29,793 nt of DNA. Source: CAYUNA01 sp047629355 (GTDB lineage Bacteria > Bacteroidota > Bacteroidia > Chitinophagales > Saprospiraceae). The stretch covers positions 1 through 29,793 of the forward strand of contig JBLHWU010000058.1 of NCBI GenBank assembly GCA_047629355.1, read 5' to 3'. The first letter of the stretch is position 1. The number at the start of each line of letters is the position of its first letter. Below, one piece after another: positions 1-8,908 of this stretch. The notes under the pieces are model-generated. The model did no database searches, was not told where the DNA came from, and was given only the letters and a program-made list of their open reading frames with translations. The position numbers were made by a program, and so were the translations under genes.

Positions 1-143
1 AGGATAATTTTTCTCAGTTTTTGCTTGAAAGAAGGATAATTGTTGATACTTTGACTGATTTCAAGTGAAAATTGAGGATAATTTGTCCTGTCCAGTTGGG
101 GAAGTTATTTTTTCACCGTTACTTAGGGAGTTTGTAATAAATA
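1..143. other. Window edge, no gene supported
   Basis: No convincing coding sequence is seen. The 9-mer AGGATAATT occurs three times (starts 1, 33 and 75), giving a loose direct repeat. A GTG-started open frame runs from 65 to 298, but it passes straight through a predicted terminator at 144-177 and a second hairpin at 183-229. Its translation has no recognisable domain, so I treat it as spurious. The stretch is probably the 3' untranslated end of a gene lying left of the window. Confidence 0.4.
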
Positions 144-177
144 AGCTGCCCAAGATGACGCAGCTATTTTTTCTTTT
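144..177 (+). terminator. Rho-independent terminator
   Basis: AGCTGC (144-149) pairs with GCAGCT (160-165) across a 10-nt loop and is followed at once by a T-rich run to about 177. The T-run lies on the right, so the terminator acts on + strand transcripts entering from outside the window. A second hairpin follows at 183-229: TGTTAAAAAAAG pairs with CTTTTTTTAGCA (one G-T wobble), enclosing an inner ATAAC/GTTAT stem. Confidence 0.6.
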
Positions 178-354
178 AAAGATGTTAAAAAAAGCGAGCA
201 TAACTGGTTATTTGAGACTTTTTTTAGCATTTTTAAAAGGGAAAAGAGCAAGTCAGATGGATAGGTTATTTTTTACAAATTCCCTTATTGCCTGTTAAAT
301 CTGTTCTCTTCTTTATAAAACTCAATTCCAAAATCAGCTTATCATCAAATTTCT

Positions 355-1623
355 ATGCAAAAAAAACGAGTCGTCATTACGGGAATGGGCGTGGTTGCCC
401 CAAATGCCATCGGATTAGATAATTTTGAAGAAGCTATCCGCCAAGGTCGTTCTGGCATTCGTCATTTCCCAGAATTAGAACAGTTAAAATTTGGTTGTCA
501 AATCGGCGGAATACCCGAAGTTTCAGATGAATTAAAGGCTCAATATTTTCCAAAAGTATGGGCAAAACGTATCTATGCCACCGGTGTTGTTTATGGCGTA
601 ATTGCTGGGCAAGATGCTTGGCACGACGCCGGTTTTAGTTTAGAAAATTTGGAAACAGATTGGGACAGTGGCTGTGTAATGGGTGCAGGTTTACCAGGCG
701 CAGCAGTCATGCGAGACTCTGCATATTTAGTTGACAATCAAAATGTTAAGCGACTGGGTAGCACGACCGTTCAGCAAATCATGTCGAGTGGCATAAGTGC
801 GCATTTGGGCGGGATGCTGGCTTTGGGTAATCAAGTAACGACCAATGCATCAGCCTGTAGCACAGGTTCGGAAGCTTTGATTTTGGGCTATGAACGCATC
901 CAATTAGGCAAGGCAAAACGGATGCTTTGCGGCGGTTGCGAAAGTGATGGAACATACGTTTGGTCAGGCTTCGATGCCATGCGTGTTTTGAGTAGAAAAT
1001 CGAATGATGCGCCTGAAAAAGGGTCACGCCCGATGAGTGAAACTGCTGCTGGATTTGTGCCAGGAGGAGGTGCGGGGGCTTTGGTTTTGGAAGATTTAGA
1101 AAGTGCCTTAGCGCGCGGCGCGCGAATTTATGGCGAAGTTTTAGGTGGCTATGTCAATTCTGGTGGACAGCAGAATGGTGGTAGCATTACTGCACCAAAT
1201 CCCGATGGAATTGTGCGGTGCATTCAAGGTGCCTTGCAAGATGCAGGCATTCAGGCATCAGAAATTGACGCCATTTCTGGACACTTAACCGCGACCATGT
1301 TTGACCCGTATGAAATCGAGCTTTGGTCAAAGGCATTGAATCGAAAAGGAAAAGATTTTCCGTATATTGCCTCTTTAAAATCAATGATTGGGCATTGCCT
1401 TAGTGCAGCGGGTGCGATTGAATCAGTAGCGGCAGTTTTGGAATTATATAAAGGCTTTTTACATCCTTCCATTAATTGCGAGGATTTACATCCAAAAATT
1501 GCAGCAATAATTGATAGTCAGTGTATTCCAAAAGTTGCAAAAGATATTAATTTGAATATTATTGCAAAAAGTAGCTTTGGTTTTGGAGATGTAAATTCAG
1601 TGGTTATTTTTAAAAAATATTGA
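355..1623 (+). CDS. Beta-ketoacyl-ACP synthase family protein (KAS II-like)
   Basis: A 422-aa condensing enzyme of the KAS I/II thiolase fold, which performs decarboxylative Claisen condensation of an acyl-enzyme with malonyl-ACP in fatty-acid or related acyl-chain synthesis. It opens with VVITGMGVVAPNAIG, typical of the family. The acyl-binding cysteine is in NASACSTGSEA (Cys168). The two histidines are in SGHLTAT (His310) and SMIGHCLSAAGA (His347), with the usual lysine at 342. The first His motif is SGHLTAT rather than the AHGTST of housekeeping FabF, and the cysteine motif reads SACSTG rather than TACATG. It therefore looks like a divergent KAS subgroup rather than the main FabF. No ACP, ketoreductase or dehydratase gene is adjacent, so the pathway cannot be assigned. 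The ATG start lies about 57 bp after the last upstream stop in the flanking region, with no clear promoter. Structured repeat copy A starts 23 bp after the stop. Confidence 0.9.
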   Translation: MQKKRVVITGMGVVAPNAIGLDNFEEAIRQGRSGIRHFPELEQLKFGCQIGGIPEVSDELKAQYFPKVWAKRIYATGVVYGVIAGQDAWHDAGFSLENLETDWDSGCVMGAGLPGAAVMRDSAYLVDNQNVKRLGSTTVQQIMSSGISAHLGGMLALGNQVTTNASACSTGSEALILGYERIQLGKAKRMLCGGCESDGTYVWSGFDAMRVLSRKSNDAPEKGSRPMSETAAGFVPGGGAGALVLEDLESALARGARIYGEVLGGYVNSGGQQNGGSITAPNPDGIVRCIQGALQDAGIQASEIDAISGHLTATMFDPYEIELWSKALNRKGKDFPYIASLKSMIGHCLSAAGAIESVAAVLELYKGFLHPSINCEDLHPKIAAIIDSQCIPKVAKDINLNIIAKSSFGFGDVNSVVIFKKY

Positions 1624-1645
1624 TTGCAACTCGTTTCCAAAAAGA

Positions 1646-1766
1646 GCTTGAGGGGCAAAAGCAGTTTTATAAAAACCACTTTTGCTCCTCAAAGCCTAGC
1701 CCGTACTGCCGCAGACAGCGCGCATTGTATTTTGGAAGCTCAAAAATCTTGCGATTTTCTCACTTC
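1646..1766 (+). repeat. Structured repeat element, copy A
   Basis: A 121-bp element of three hairpins, related to copy B at 15234-15366. Hairpin 1: GAGGGGCAAAAG (1650-1661) pairs with CTTTTGCTCCTC (1679-1690) with one G-T wobble, extended inward by GTTTT/AAAAC and outward by GCTT/AAGC. Hairpin 2 is a short GC-rich stem around 1708-1725. Hairpin 3 (1735-1766) has outer GAAG/CTTC, a CTC-against-CTC internal loop and inner AAAATC/GATTTT. It fills most of the gap between the ketoacyl synthase and the DUF1295 gene, so it may end the first transcript or be processed from a shared mRNA. Confidence 0.6.
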
Positions 1767-1824
1767 CTAAATTTTTCAGAATACTTTTATTTCTCTAAAA
1801 TAAATTTTTAGCTCAAAGAAAATT

Positions 1825-2586
1825 ATGTTAAACCCATACCTTGATTCCGCACTCGTCATCTGGCTTTACGTAACCTTATGGTTCCTCATTGCGATAATAA
1901 AAAAAGACAACAGTATCGTAGATATTGCTTGGGGGTTGGGTTTTGTGGTCGTCGCTTGGTGGCAGTATTTTTATCATCCGCATCCATATTCTTCTATTTT
2001 AACGGCTGTGGTGACGTTATGGGGAGTGCGTTTAGGAACTTATCTTTTTTTTAGAAATTGGTCGGAAGGCGAAGATTGGCGGTATAAGCAGATGCGCGAA
2101 AATTGGAAAGGAAATTTTGCCATCAATTCCTACTTTCGAGTGTTTATTTTGCAAGGAACGGTCTTATTCGTCATTTCCTTGGTTTTAATGCAGCAGCCTG
2201 ATGAAAATACGTTCCTTCCTTCCTTTATTTTTTATTTAGGAATAGGCATTTTTGCCATCGGCTTTTTATGGGAAACCATCGCCGATTTTCAACTCAAACA
2301 ATTCAAAGCGAAGTCCGAAAATAAAGGTAAATTTATGCAATCCGGGCTTTGGAAATACTCGCGGCATCCCAATTATTTTGGTGAAATGTTGGTTTGGTGG
2401 GGCATTTACTTATTCACCACCACTTACGGAACTTGGTATCTATTTTTCATTAGTCCGTTGACGATTACCTTTTTTTTATTGCGGGTTTCTGGTATTCCAT
2501 TTTTAAAAAAGAAACAGTCGAAAAGTCCAAAATATGCCAAGTATATTGAAGCAGTTCCGAATGCGATTTTGCCTAAATTTTGGTAA
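1825..2586 (+). CDS. DUF1295 integral membrane protein (steroid 5-alpha-reductase-like fold)
   Basis: A 253-aa polytopic inner-membrane protein of the DUF1295 family, which is related to the C-terminal methyltransferase/reductase fold of steroid 5-alpha reductases and isoprenylcysteine methyltransferases. The diagnostic part is the C-terminal motif GLWKYSRHPNYFGEMLVWWG, in which R-H-P-N-Y-F-G-E is near-invariant and thought to bind the cofactor. About seven hydrophobic segments are visible, starting with the one at residues 10-25, and SIVDIAWGLGF matches the family N-terminus. The substrate is unknown; many homologues are annotated only as reductase-like. It ends 47 bp from the convergent gltD stop, with a perfect hairpin between them. 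Confidence 0.85.
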   Translation: MLNPYLDSALVIWLYVTLWFLIAIIKKDNSIVDIAWGLGFVVVAWWQYFYHPHPYSSILTAVVTLWGVRLGTYLFFRNWSEGEDWRYKQMRENWKGNFAINSYFRVFILQGTVLFVISLVLMQQPDENTFLPSFIFYLGIGIFAIGFLWETIADFQLKQFKAKSENKGKFMQSGLWKYSRHPNYFGEMLVWWGIYLFTTTYGTWYLFFISPLTITFFLLRVSGIPFLKKKQSKSPKYAKYIEAVPNAILPKFW

Positions 2587-2588
2587 CC

Positions 2589-2621
2589 AAATCATGGTGA
2601 TTTTTGAAATCACCATGATTT
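2589..2621. terminator. Perfect 15-bp hairpin, bidirectional terminator
   Basis: AAATCATGGTGATTT (2589-2603) and its exact reverse complement AAATCACCATGATTT (2607-2621) flank a 3-nt loop, TTG. It starts 3 bp after the DUF1295 stop and lies 12 bp from the gltD stop, between convergent genes, so it can serve both. The same two arms with a different loop occur at 18381-18413. Confidence 0.75.
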
Positions 2622-2632
2622 AAACATAAAAA

Positions 2633-4105
2633 TTAAACCGTTTCCAACACCAAGCTAGAATCCGCCTTACCTTCCAAAAACGATTCTCCCATCAAAAACG
2701 TATCTACTGCTTTCGCCGCTTCTCGTCCTTCTGAAATTGCCCAAACGACCAGCGATTGCCCCCGTCTCATATCACCTGCGGTAAAGACTTTTTCCGCTGA
2801 AGTTTGATAATTCTCTGCTAAAACATTACCGCGACCATCCAATTCAACCTCCAATTGTTCCAACAAACCTGCCTTCTGTGGATGTACAAAGCCTGCAGCT
2901 AATAATGCCAATTGACAAGGAATTTCTTGCACTGTTCCTTCTATTTCCTGAAAAGAAAAACGCCCTGTTTGTTCGTCTTTTTTCCATTCAATTTCTACGA
3001 TTTGTAAAGCTTTCAAATTCCCTTTCTTATCTCCAATAAACGCTTTAGTATTGATTGCCCAATTTCGTTCGCAACCTTCGTCGTGCGAGGAAGAAGTGCG
3101 CAAAGTCATCGGCCAATTTGGCCAATTATTCATATCGCGTTCCAAGGCTGGTTTGGCTAAAATTTCAATTTGCGTGACTGATTTTGCATCCTGCCTATTG
3201 GATGTCCCAACGCAGTCAGACCCCGTATCGCCGCCGCCAATCACCACCACATCTTTGTGCGTGGCTAACAAGGATTCTTTCGCCGAAATCTCCTGCCCCC
3301 CCACTCGTCGATTTTGTTGTTCCAAAAATTCCATCGCAAAATGTACACCTTTCAATTCCCGTCCTGCAATGTCTAAATTTCGAGGAATCGTCGAACCACC
3401 ACAAAGCAGAATCGCTTCAAAATTATCTTTCAACATTTCTACACTTACATTTTCACCAACATTCGAATTGGTTCGAAAACGCACACCTTCCGCTTCCATC
3501 AACGCAACTCGGCGGTCAATCGTCCATTTTTCCAATTTAAAATCAGGAATACCGTAACGCAATAAGCCGCCAACTTTGTCGCTTCTTTCAAAAATGGTTG
3601 CAAAATGACCTGCTTTATTTAGCTGTACTGCCGCCGCCAAACCTGCTGGTCCACTACCAATAATTGCCACTCGTTTACCCGTCCGCATCAAAGGCGGCGT
3701 CGGTCGCGCATAGCCTTTTTCAAAGGCAACTTCGGCAATACTTTTTTCAATATGCTCAATCGCTACCGCAGGCTGGTTAATACCCAAAACGCAGGCTGAT
3801 TCACAGGGCGCGGGACAAATTCGCCCAGTAAATTCTGGAAAATTATTAGTGGTCGTCAAAATATGATACGCTTGTTTCCAATCGCCTTCATACACCGCAT
3901 CATTGAACTCTGGAATGATATTTCCCAAAGGACAACCATTATGGCAAAACGGAACGCCGCAATCCATACACCGAGACGCCTGTTTTACGGTCTTTTCTGT
4001 ATCAAATTCTTCGTAAATTTCTTGATAATCTTTGATGCGTTTTTTCGGGTCACGCGAAGTTGGTGTTTCCCGCGTATATTTTAAAAATCCTTTTGGGTCT
4101 GCCAT
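2633..4105 (-). CDS. gltD: Glutamate synthase (NADPH) small subunit
   Basis: A 490-aa flavoprotein that oxidises NAD(P)H and passes electrons through FAD and 4Fe-4S clusters to the large subunit, allowing glutamine plus 2-oxoglutarate to give two glutamates. The N-terminal ferredoxin-like domain has two cysteine groups: C46, C49, C54 and C58 in CMDCGVPFCHNGCPL, and C97, C101 and C105 in CPAPCESAC. An FAD-binding GSGPAG follows at 150-155, and GGGDTG marks the NAD(P)H Rossmann fold. Length and order match bacterial GltD. It is downstream of gltB on the same strand; the 240-bp gap is unusually long for this pair and is full of repeats, one of which begins 5 bp upstream of the ATG. The C-terminus ends in VLETV, echoed by ILETV at the GltB C-terminus. 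Confidence 0.96.
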   Translation of the reverse strand: MADPKGFLKYTRETPTSRDPKKRIKDYQEIYEEFDTEKTVKQASRCMDCGVPFCHNGCPLGNIIPEFNDAVYEGDWKQAYHILTTTNNFPEFTGRICPAPCESACVLGINQPAVAIEHIEKSIAEVAFEKGYARPTPPLMRTGKRVAIIGSGPAGLAAAVQLNKAGHFATIFERSDKVGGLLRYGIPDFKLEKWTIDRRVALMEAEGVRFRTNSNVGENVSVEMLKDNFEAILLCGGSTIPRNLDIAGRELKGVHFAMEFLEQQNRRVGGQEISAKESLLATHKDVVVIGGGDTGSDCVGTSNRQDAKSVTQIEILAKPALERDMNNWPNWPMTLRTSSSHDEGCERNWAINTKAFIGDKKGNLKALQIVEIEWKKDEQTGRFSFQEIEGTVQEIPCQLALLAAGFVHPQKAGLLEQLEVELDGRGNVLAENYQTSAEKVFTAGDMRRGQSLVVWAISEGREAAKAVDTFLMGESFLEGKADSSLVLETV

Positions 4106-4110
4106 TTTAT

Positions 4111-4145
4111 ACGGTTGACGGTTGACGGCGCACGGTTGAGGGTGG
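4111..4145. repeat. Heptamer repeat tract (ACGGTTG type), 5 units
   Basis: Five contiguous 7-mers in one register: ACGGTTG, ACGGTTG, ACGGCGC, ACGGTTG, AGGGTGG. The tract stops 5 bp before the gltD start codon, so it occupies the ribosome-docking region of that gene. Similar tracts lie at 13736-13770, 21549-21576 and 29027-29068. Confidence 0.7.
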
Positions 4146-4178
4146 CATACAACCTATTTTAAAATTACTTTTTTGAAA

Positions 4179-4211
4179 ACTGCCGTCGGCGATAAAGTGC
4201 CGACGGTCAGT
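4179..4211. repeat. GC-rich hairpin in the gltB-gltD gap
   Basis: CCGTCGGC and GCCGACGG pair as an 8-bp stem around an 8-nt loop, extended by ACTG/CAGT past a single bulged base. No T-run follows on either strand, so it may be an mRNA processing or stability structure rather than a terminator. Confidence 0.6.
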
Positions 4212-4267
4212 ATTAAATGTTTTATAAAGTCTAAATTTCTTCTTATTTTGTCATTCTGACCATTTCC

Positions 4268-4344
4268 TTTGTCATTCCGACCGAAGTGGAGGAATCTGGC
4301 GTGATAGTTCCACCAGATTCCTCCACTTCGGTCGGAATGACAAA
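4268..4344. repeat. 32-bp perfect inverted repeat
   Basis: Arms 4268-4299 and 4313-4344 are exact reverse complements around a 13-nt spacer. The left arm begins TTTGTCATTCCGACCGAAG and ends GGAATCTGG. A partial direct copy, TTTGTCATTCTGACC, sits just to the left. The right arm ends 1 bp from the gltB stop codon, so gltB mRNA would carry a 32-bp hairpin directly after its stop. From memory, similar GTCATTCCGA-type palindromes are common between genes in Bacteroidota. It could act as a partial terminator or as an exonuclease barrier. Confidence 0.85.
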
Positions 4345-4345
4345 A

Positions 4346-7300
4346 CTACACGGTTTCTAATATAGGTTCAGCTTGTAAGTCTTTCTTGATTTTTTCTTGT
4401 AAAACCCGCTTATAATCCACAGGCATCACTTTCACAAAAGCTGTTTTCACCTCTTCCCATTTATCTAAAATACCTTTCGCCAGTGTACTTTCCGTCTTTT
4501 TATAATGCTTCCGAATCAACGTTTTTACAAATTTGGAATCAACAACATCTAAGGCTTCCAGTTCTACCATTTCTTTATTCACTTTCTTTTCAAAATTGCC
4601 ATTTGGATTAAAGACAAAAGCGATGCCACCACTCATACCTGCTGCGAAATTAACGCCCGTTTCCCCTATAACAACAACTCGCCCACCTGTCATATATTCA
4701 CAACAATGGTCACCGGTGCCTTCTACGACGGCGTGTGCGCCACTATTTCTGACCGCAAAACGCTCGCCCGCCATACCTTTTATAAATACTTCACCCGAAG
4801 TCGCGCCGTAGAGAGCAACGTTGCCAATAATGATATTTTCACTTGGATTAAACGTCGCTACTCGGTCAGGAACAACCGAAAGCGTTGCACCAGATAAGCC
4901 TTTTCCAAAATAGTCATTCGACTCCCCTTCCAATGAAAATTCCAATCCTTTCGCTCCAAACGCACCAAAACTTTGCCCTGCCGAACCTCTAAAATGAAAT
5001 TGAATTAACCCTGCCGGCAATCCTTTACTTCCATATGCTTTAGAAATTTCATTCGACAACATTGTCCCTACCGCACGGTCCGTATTAAGAATTGGAAAAT
5101 CTTTTTCGACTGGTTCGCCCAAGGTCAAAGCACCCTGCGCCACTTTGATTAATTTTCTATCCAAAACATGCTCGATACTATGGTCTTGCTCAACGGTTTT
5201 GTATTGTCCAATCGCTTCATCGGCAGGTTCTTTATAGAGAATTGGACTTAAATCCAGTTGCTTGTATTTCCAATGCGGCAGGTCTTTATTGACTTTGAGC
5301 ATTTCGACTTTACCAACCATTTCGTTGATGGTTTGAAAACCGAGTTTTGCCATAATCTCGCGGAGTTCGCGGGCGAGATAGGTAAAGAAATTAATGATGT
5401 GCTCAGGCTTTCCGGTGAAGCGTTTGCGCAAATCTGGATTCTGAGTAGCGATACCGACCGGGCAAGTATTCATGTGACATTTTCGCATCATGATACAGCC
5501 TTCGACGACTAAAGCAGCTGTTGCTACGCCCCACTCTTCTGCACCTAAGAGCGTCGCAATTGCCAAATCTCGACCCGTCAACATTTTACCATCCGTTTGG
5601 ATAGTGACGCGGTCGCGGAGTTTGTTTTTTACCAAAGTTTGATGCGTTTCCGCCAAACCTAATTCCCAAGGAAGCCCCGCATGGCGAATCGAACTTAGGG
5701 GCGATGCGCCCGTTCCTCCGTCATATCCTGAAATCAAAATCGCATCCGCATGGGCTTTTACAACACCTGACGCGATGATGCCTACTCCTGCTTTTGATAC
5801 CAATTTTACATTAATTCGAGCAGCACGATTGGCATTTTTCAAATCAAAAATCAGTTGTGCTAAATCTTCAATCGAATAAATATCATGATGTGGCGGTGGC
5901 GAAATCAAGCCCACACCTGGCGTAGAATATCGCACCCGACCAATCCATTCGTCCACTTTATGTCCAGGCAATTGTCCACCTTCTCCAGGCTTTGCACCCT
6001 GTGCCATTTTGATTTGCAACTCTTCGGCATTCGTCAAATAATTGCTCGTCACACCAAAACGACCGCTGGCAACTTGCTTGGTAGCGGAACGTTCCCAGTC
6101 GCCATTTTCTTTCTTTTTAAACCGAATTTCATCTTCGCCACCCTCTCCACTATTGCTTTTTCCACCAATTCTATTCATGGCAATCGCTAAGGTAGAATGC
6201 GCCTCATGCGAAATCGAACCAAAGGACATCGCACCCGTCACGAATCGTTTTAAAATATTTTCAATCGGCTCAACATCATCCAAAGGAATCGGACTTCCTT
6301 TTCTAAAAGTCAACAATCCCCTTAGCGACATCGCTTTTTGAGTTTGTGTATTGACTAATTTTGAGTATTTTTTGAAGGCAGCATAACTGCCTTTTCTCGC
6401 GGCAAATTGCAATAAATGAATGCTTTCAGGATTAAATAAATGTTCTTCTCCACGCTGCTTCCATTGAAAAACGCCGCCTGTTTCTAAATAGGCATTTGGC
6501 GATACTTTTTCTGGATAAGCTGATTTTTGGCGCACTAAGATTTCCTTGGCCAGACCATCAAAATTTAAACCTTGAATCCGAGATACGGAGCCTTTGAAAC
6601 ATTTGTCAACGACTTCATCCGCAATACCTAATATTTCAAAAATCTGCGCCCCTTGATACGACTGTAGAGTAGAAATACCAATTTTAGACATTATTTTTAA
6701 CAGCCCTTTGCCAATCGCTTTATCATATTTTTTGAAAAGCGACGGCAAAGTTTCGGCTGGTTCATTTTTATTTGATTTTAATAAATCGAACGTACCTTTT
6801 TCGAACAAATTTTGAATAGTCGAATAGGTCAAATAAGGATTCACTGCATTTGCACCATAACCAATTAGCGTCGCAAAATGATGCGTTTCCCAAGCATCTC
6901 CAGCCTCTACGACAATTGAGGTTTTATTGCGCAAGCCCCGTAAAATCAAGTGATGATGCACTGCTCCAACTGCCATCAAGGACGGAATTGGTGAATGAAA
7001 AGCATTAGAATTTCTATCCGATAAAATCAAAACATTCACCTCGTTTCGCGCTAAATCTTCCGCAACAGCGCAAATGTGGTCAAGTGCCGCTTGCAACCGA
7101 CCTTGCTGCCCATCAGCTTTAAAAATCAAATCAATTTTACCTGATTTGAAATTTTCATGGTAAATGCCTTCTAATTTTTTCAAGGCTTCATTGCTCAAAA
7201 CGGGCGAATCCAAGTGAATAAATCTCGCCTGTTTTTCCGTTGGTTCTAAAATATTATCGGAGCTACCCAACATAGAAAAAAGCGACATCACCGCCCGTTC

Positions 7301-8908
7301 TCGTATCGGGTCAATCGGCGGGTTGGTGACTTGCGCGAATAATTGTTTAAAATAATTGCCGAGATGCTGCGACCGTTTTGATAAAGCTGCCAATGGCCAA
7401 TCTACACCCATCGAACCAATCGGGTCTTTGCCATTTCGCGCCATTGGCGAAATCATGATTTTCAAATCTTCTTTCGTAATACCGAACAGTTGTTGATTTT
7501 TAAAAAGCGTCTTTTTATCCATCATCGTGGTTGCAGATGCTTCTGGCAAATCATCTAGGGTCAAACGATTCGTGTCCAACCAATCTTTATATGGACCATT
7601 TTGACAAACAACTTGCTTCAATTCTGCATCGCCAATAATCCGATGTTCGTCCAAATCGGCAATCAACATTTTCCCTGGTTGGAGTCTTCCTTTTAGAATG
7701 ATTTTTGATTGGTCAATTGGTAAAACACCTGCTTCAGATGCCAGAATTAAAGTGTTGTCGTCCGTCACGCAATAGCGGGAAGGACGCAACCCATTTCTGT
7801 CCAAAGTTGCACCGACCAAGATGCCGTCTGTGAAACAAATCGACGCAGGACCATCCCATGCCTCCATCATCGTTTTGTGGTATTCGTAGAAAGATTTTTT
7901 GTACCCTTCCATCTGTTCATCGTGCTGCCACGCTTCAGGAACCATCATCATCAAGGCGTGTGGCAACGACCGACCACTCAAAACCAAAAATTCCAATACA
8001 TTATCAAAATTGGCAGAATCTGATAGATTTTGACCACAAATTGGCTTCAATTTTTCCAATTCATCTTCTGTGAAATGGGTCGTTTCTAATAAATATTCCT
8101 TTGATTTCCACCAATTTAAGTTACCATTAATGGTATTAATTTCACCATTATGAGCGATATATCGAAACGGCTGGGCCAGCTTCCAACGCGGAACAGTGTT
8201 GGTTGAAAATCGGGAGTGAACCAGTGCAATTGCTGATTTACAAAGGTCGTCTTGCAAATCTGGGAAGTAAGAACGCAACTGTCCAGTCGTCAACTGACCT
8301 TTATATATGATGGTCTTGTAGCTGAAAGATGCGATGTAAAAATGGTCCTTGGTTTGTGGAAAAGTTTGATGAATATTGTGCGTTGCAAATTTTCGGAGAA
8401 CGAATAAACGGCGTTCCAATTGCTTGCGATTCATTGGTTCGATAGGTTTTACGAAAACGTGTTCCATCCGGGGTTCGGCACTGACTGCGGTGTCACCAAC
8501 GGCTTCATTATCAGTTGGTACTTTTCGAAAACTCAATAATTCAAAACCTAATTCATCAATATAATCATTGAATAATACGCGACATTGATTGCGCAAGATA
8601 CGGTCGCTTGGAAAAAAAACCACGCCAACGCCGTATTCGCCAAAAGGAGGCAATTCCACACCCAATTCACGGGTTTTCTTTTCAAAAAATTCATGTGGAA
8701 TTTGCATCATAATGCCTGCGCCGTCACCCGAATTGGGTTCGCAGCCACATGCCCCTCGATGTTCCATATTGGTCAACATCGTCAAGGCATTTTCAATAGT
8801 CTCGTGAGATTTTATGCCGTTGAGGTTGGCGATTAAGCCGATGCCACATGCATCTTTTTCGAGTTGAGGAACGTATAGACCTTTAGCTTTAGTTGTATTT
8901 GCTGGCAT
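4346..8908 (-). CDS. gltB: Glutamate synthase large subunit
   Basis: A 1520-aa ferredoxin/NADPH-GOGAT large subunit. Domain order is standard: N-terminal class-II glutamine amidotransferase (about 21-430), central linker domain, FMN-binding TIM barrel (about 830-1220) and C-terminal beta-helix with G-x-G-rich repeats. The catalytic Cys21 lies in DACGIGL behind a 20-residue propeptide that would be removed to expose it. The 3Fe-4S cysteines are in CIMMRKCHMNTCPVGIA, near residues 1138-1150. GGTGASPL marks the FMN barrel. Ammonia released from glutamine tunnels to the barrel, where it aminates 2-oxoglutarate. The gene is upstream of gltD and very likely co-transcribed with it. No convincing promoter was found in the 505 bp before it. 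Confidence 0.97.
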   Translation of the reverse strand: MPANTTKAKGLYVPQLEKDACGIGLIANLNGIKSHETIENALTMLTNMEHRGACGCEPNSGDGAGIMMQIPHEFFEKKTRELGVELPPFGEYGVGVVFFPSDRILRNQCRVLFNDYIDELGFELLSFRKVPTDNEAVGDTAVSAEPRMEHVFVKPIEPMNRKQLERRLFVLRKFATHNIHQTFPQTKDHFYIASFSYKTIIYKGQLTTGQLRSYFPDLQDDLCKSAIALVHSRFSTNTVPRWKLAQPFRYIAHNGEINTINGNLNWWKSKEYLLETTHFTEDELEKLKPICGQNLSDSANFDNVLEFLVLSGRSLPHALMMMVPEAWQHDEQMEGYKKSFYEYHKTMMEAWDGPASICFTDGILVGATLDRNGLRPSRYCVTDDNTLILASEAGVLPIDQSKIILKGRLQPGKMLIADLDEHRIIGDAELKQVVCQNGPYKDWLDTNRLTLDDLPEASATTMMDKKTLFKNQQLFGITKEDLKIMISPMARNGKDPIGSMGVDWPLAALSKRSQHLGNYFKQLFAQVTNPPIDPIRERAVMSLFSMLGSSDNILEPTEKQARFIHLDSPVLSNEALKKLEGIYHENFKSGKIDLIFKADGQQGRLQAALDHICAVAEDLARNEVNVLILSDRNSNAFHSPIPSLMAVGAVHHHLILRGLRNKTSIVVEAGDAWETHHFATLIGYGANAVNPYLTYSTIQNLFEKGTFDLLKSNKNEPAETLPSLFKKYDKAIGKGLLKIMSKIGISTLQSYQGAQIFEILGIADEVVDKCFKGSVSRIQGLNFDGLAKEILVRQKSAYPEKVSPNAYLETGGVFQWKQRGEEHLFNPESIHLLQFAARKGSYAAFKKYSKLVNTQTQKAMSLRGLLTFRKGSPIPLDDVEPIENILKRFVTGAMSFGSISHEAHSTLAIAMNRIGGKSNSGEGGEDEIRFKKKENGDWERSATKQVASGRFGVTSNYLTNAEELQIKMAQGAKPGEGGQLPGHKVDEWIGRVRYSTPGVGLISPPPHHDIYSIEDLAQLIFDLKNANRAARINVKLVSKAGVGIIASGVVKAHADAILISGYDGGTGASPLSSIRHAGLPWELGLAETHQTLVKNKLRDRVTIQTDGKMLTGRDLAIATLLGAEEWGVATAALVVEGCIMMRKCHMNTCPVGIATQNPDLRKRFTGKPEHIINFFTYLARELREIMAKLGFQTINEMVGKVEMLKVNKDLPHWKYKQLDLSPILYKEPADEAIGQYKTVEQDHSIEHVLDRKLIKVAQGALTLGEPVEKDFPILNTDRAVGTMLSNEISKAYGSKGLPAGLIQFHFRGSAGQSFGAFGAKGLEFSLEGESNDYFGKGLSGATLSVVPDRVATFNPSENIIIGNVALYGATSGEVFIKGMAGERFAVRNSGAHAVVEGTGDHCCEYMTGGRVVVIGETGVNFAAGMSGGIAFVFNPNGNFEKKVNKEMVELEALDVVDSKFVKTLIRKHYKKTESTLAKGILDKWEEVKTAFVKVMPVDYKRVLQEKIKKDLQAEPILETV

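Noticed and set aside
65..298. A 77-aa open frame starting with GTG
   Set aside because: It spans a predicted terminator and a second hairpin, and has no recognisable domain or promoter.
1620..1811. A 63-aa open frame overlapping the ketoacyl synthase stop
   Set aside because: It runs through the structured repeat element and has no family similarity, so the hairpin pairing is the better explanation.
3051..3557. A 168-aa plus-strand open frame antisense to gltD
   Set aside because: It is a shadow of a highly conserved coding gene; its composition follows the complementary codons of GltD.
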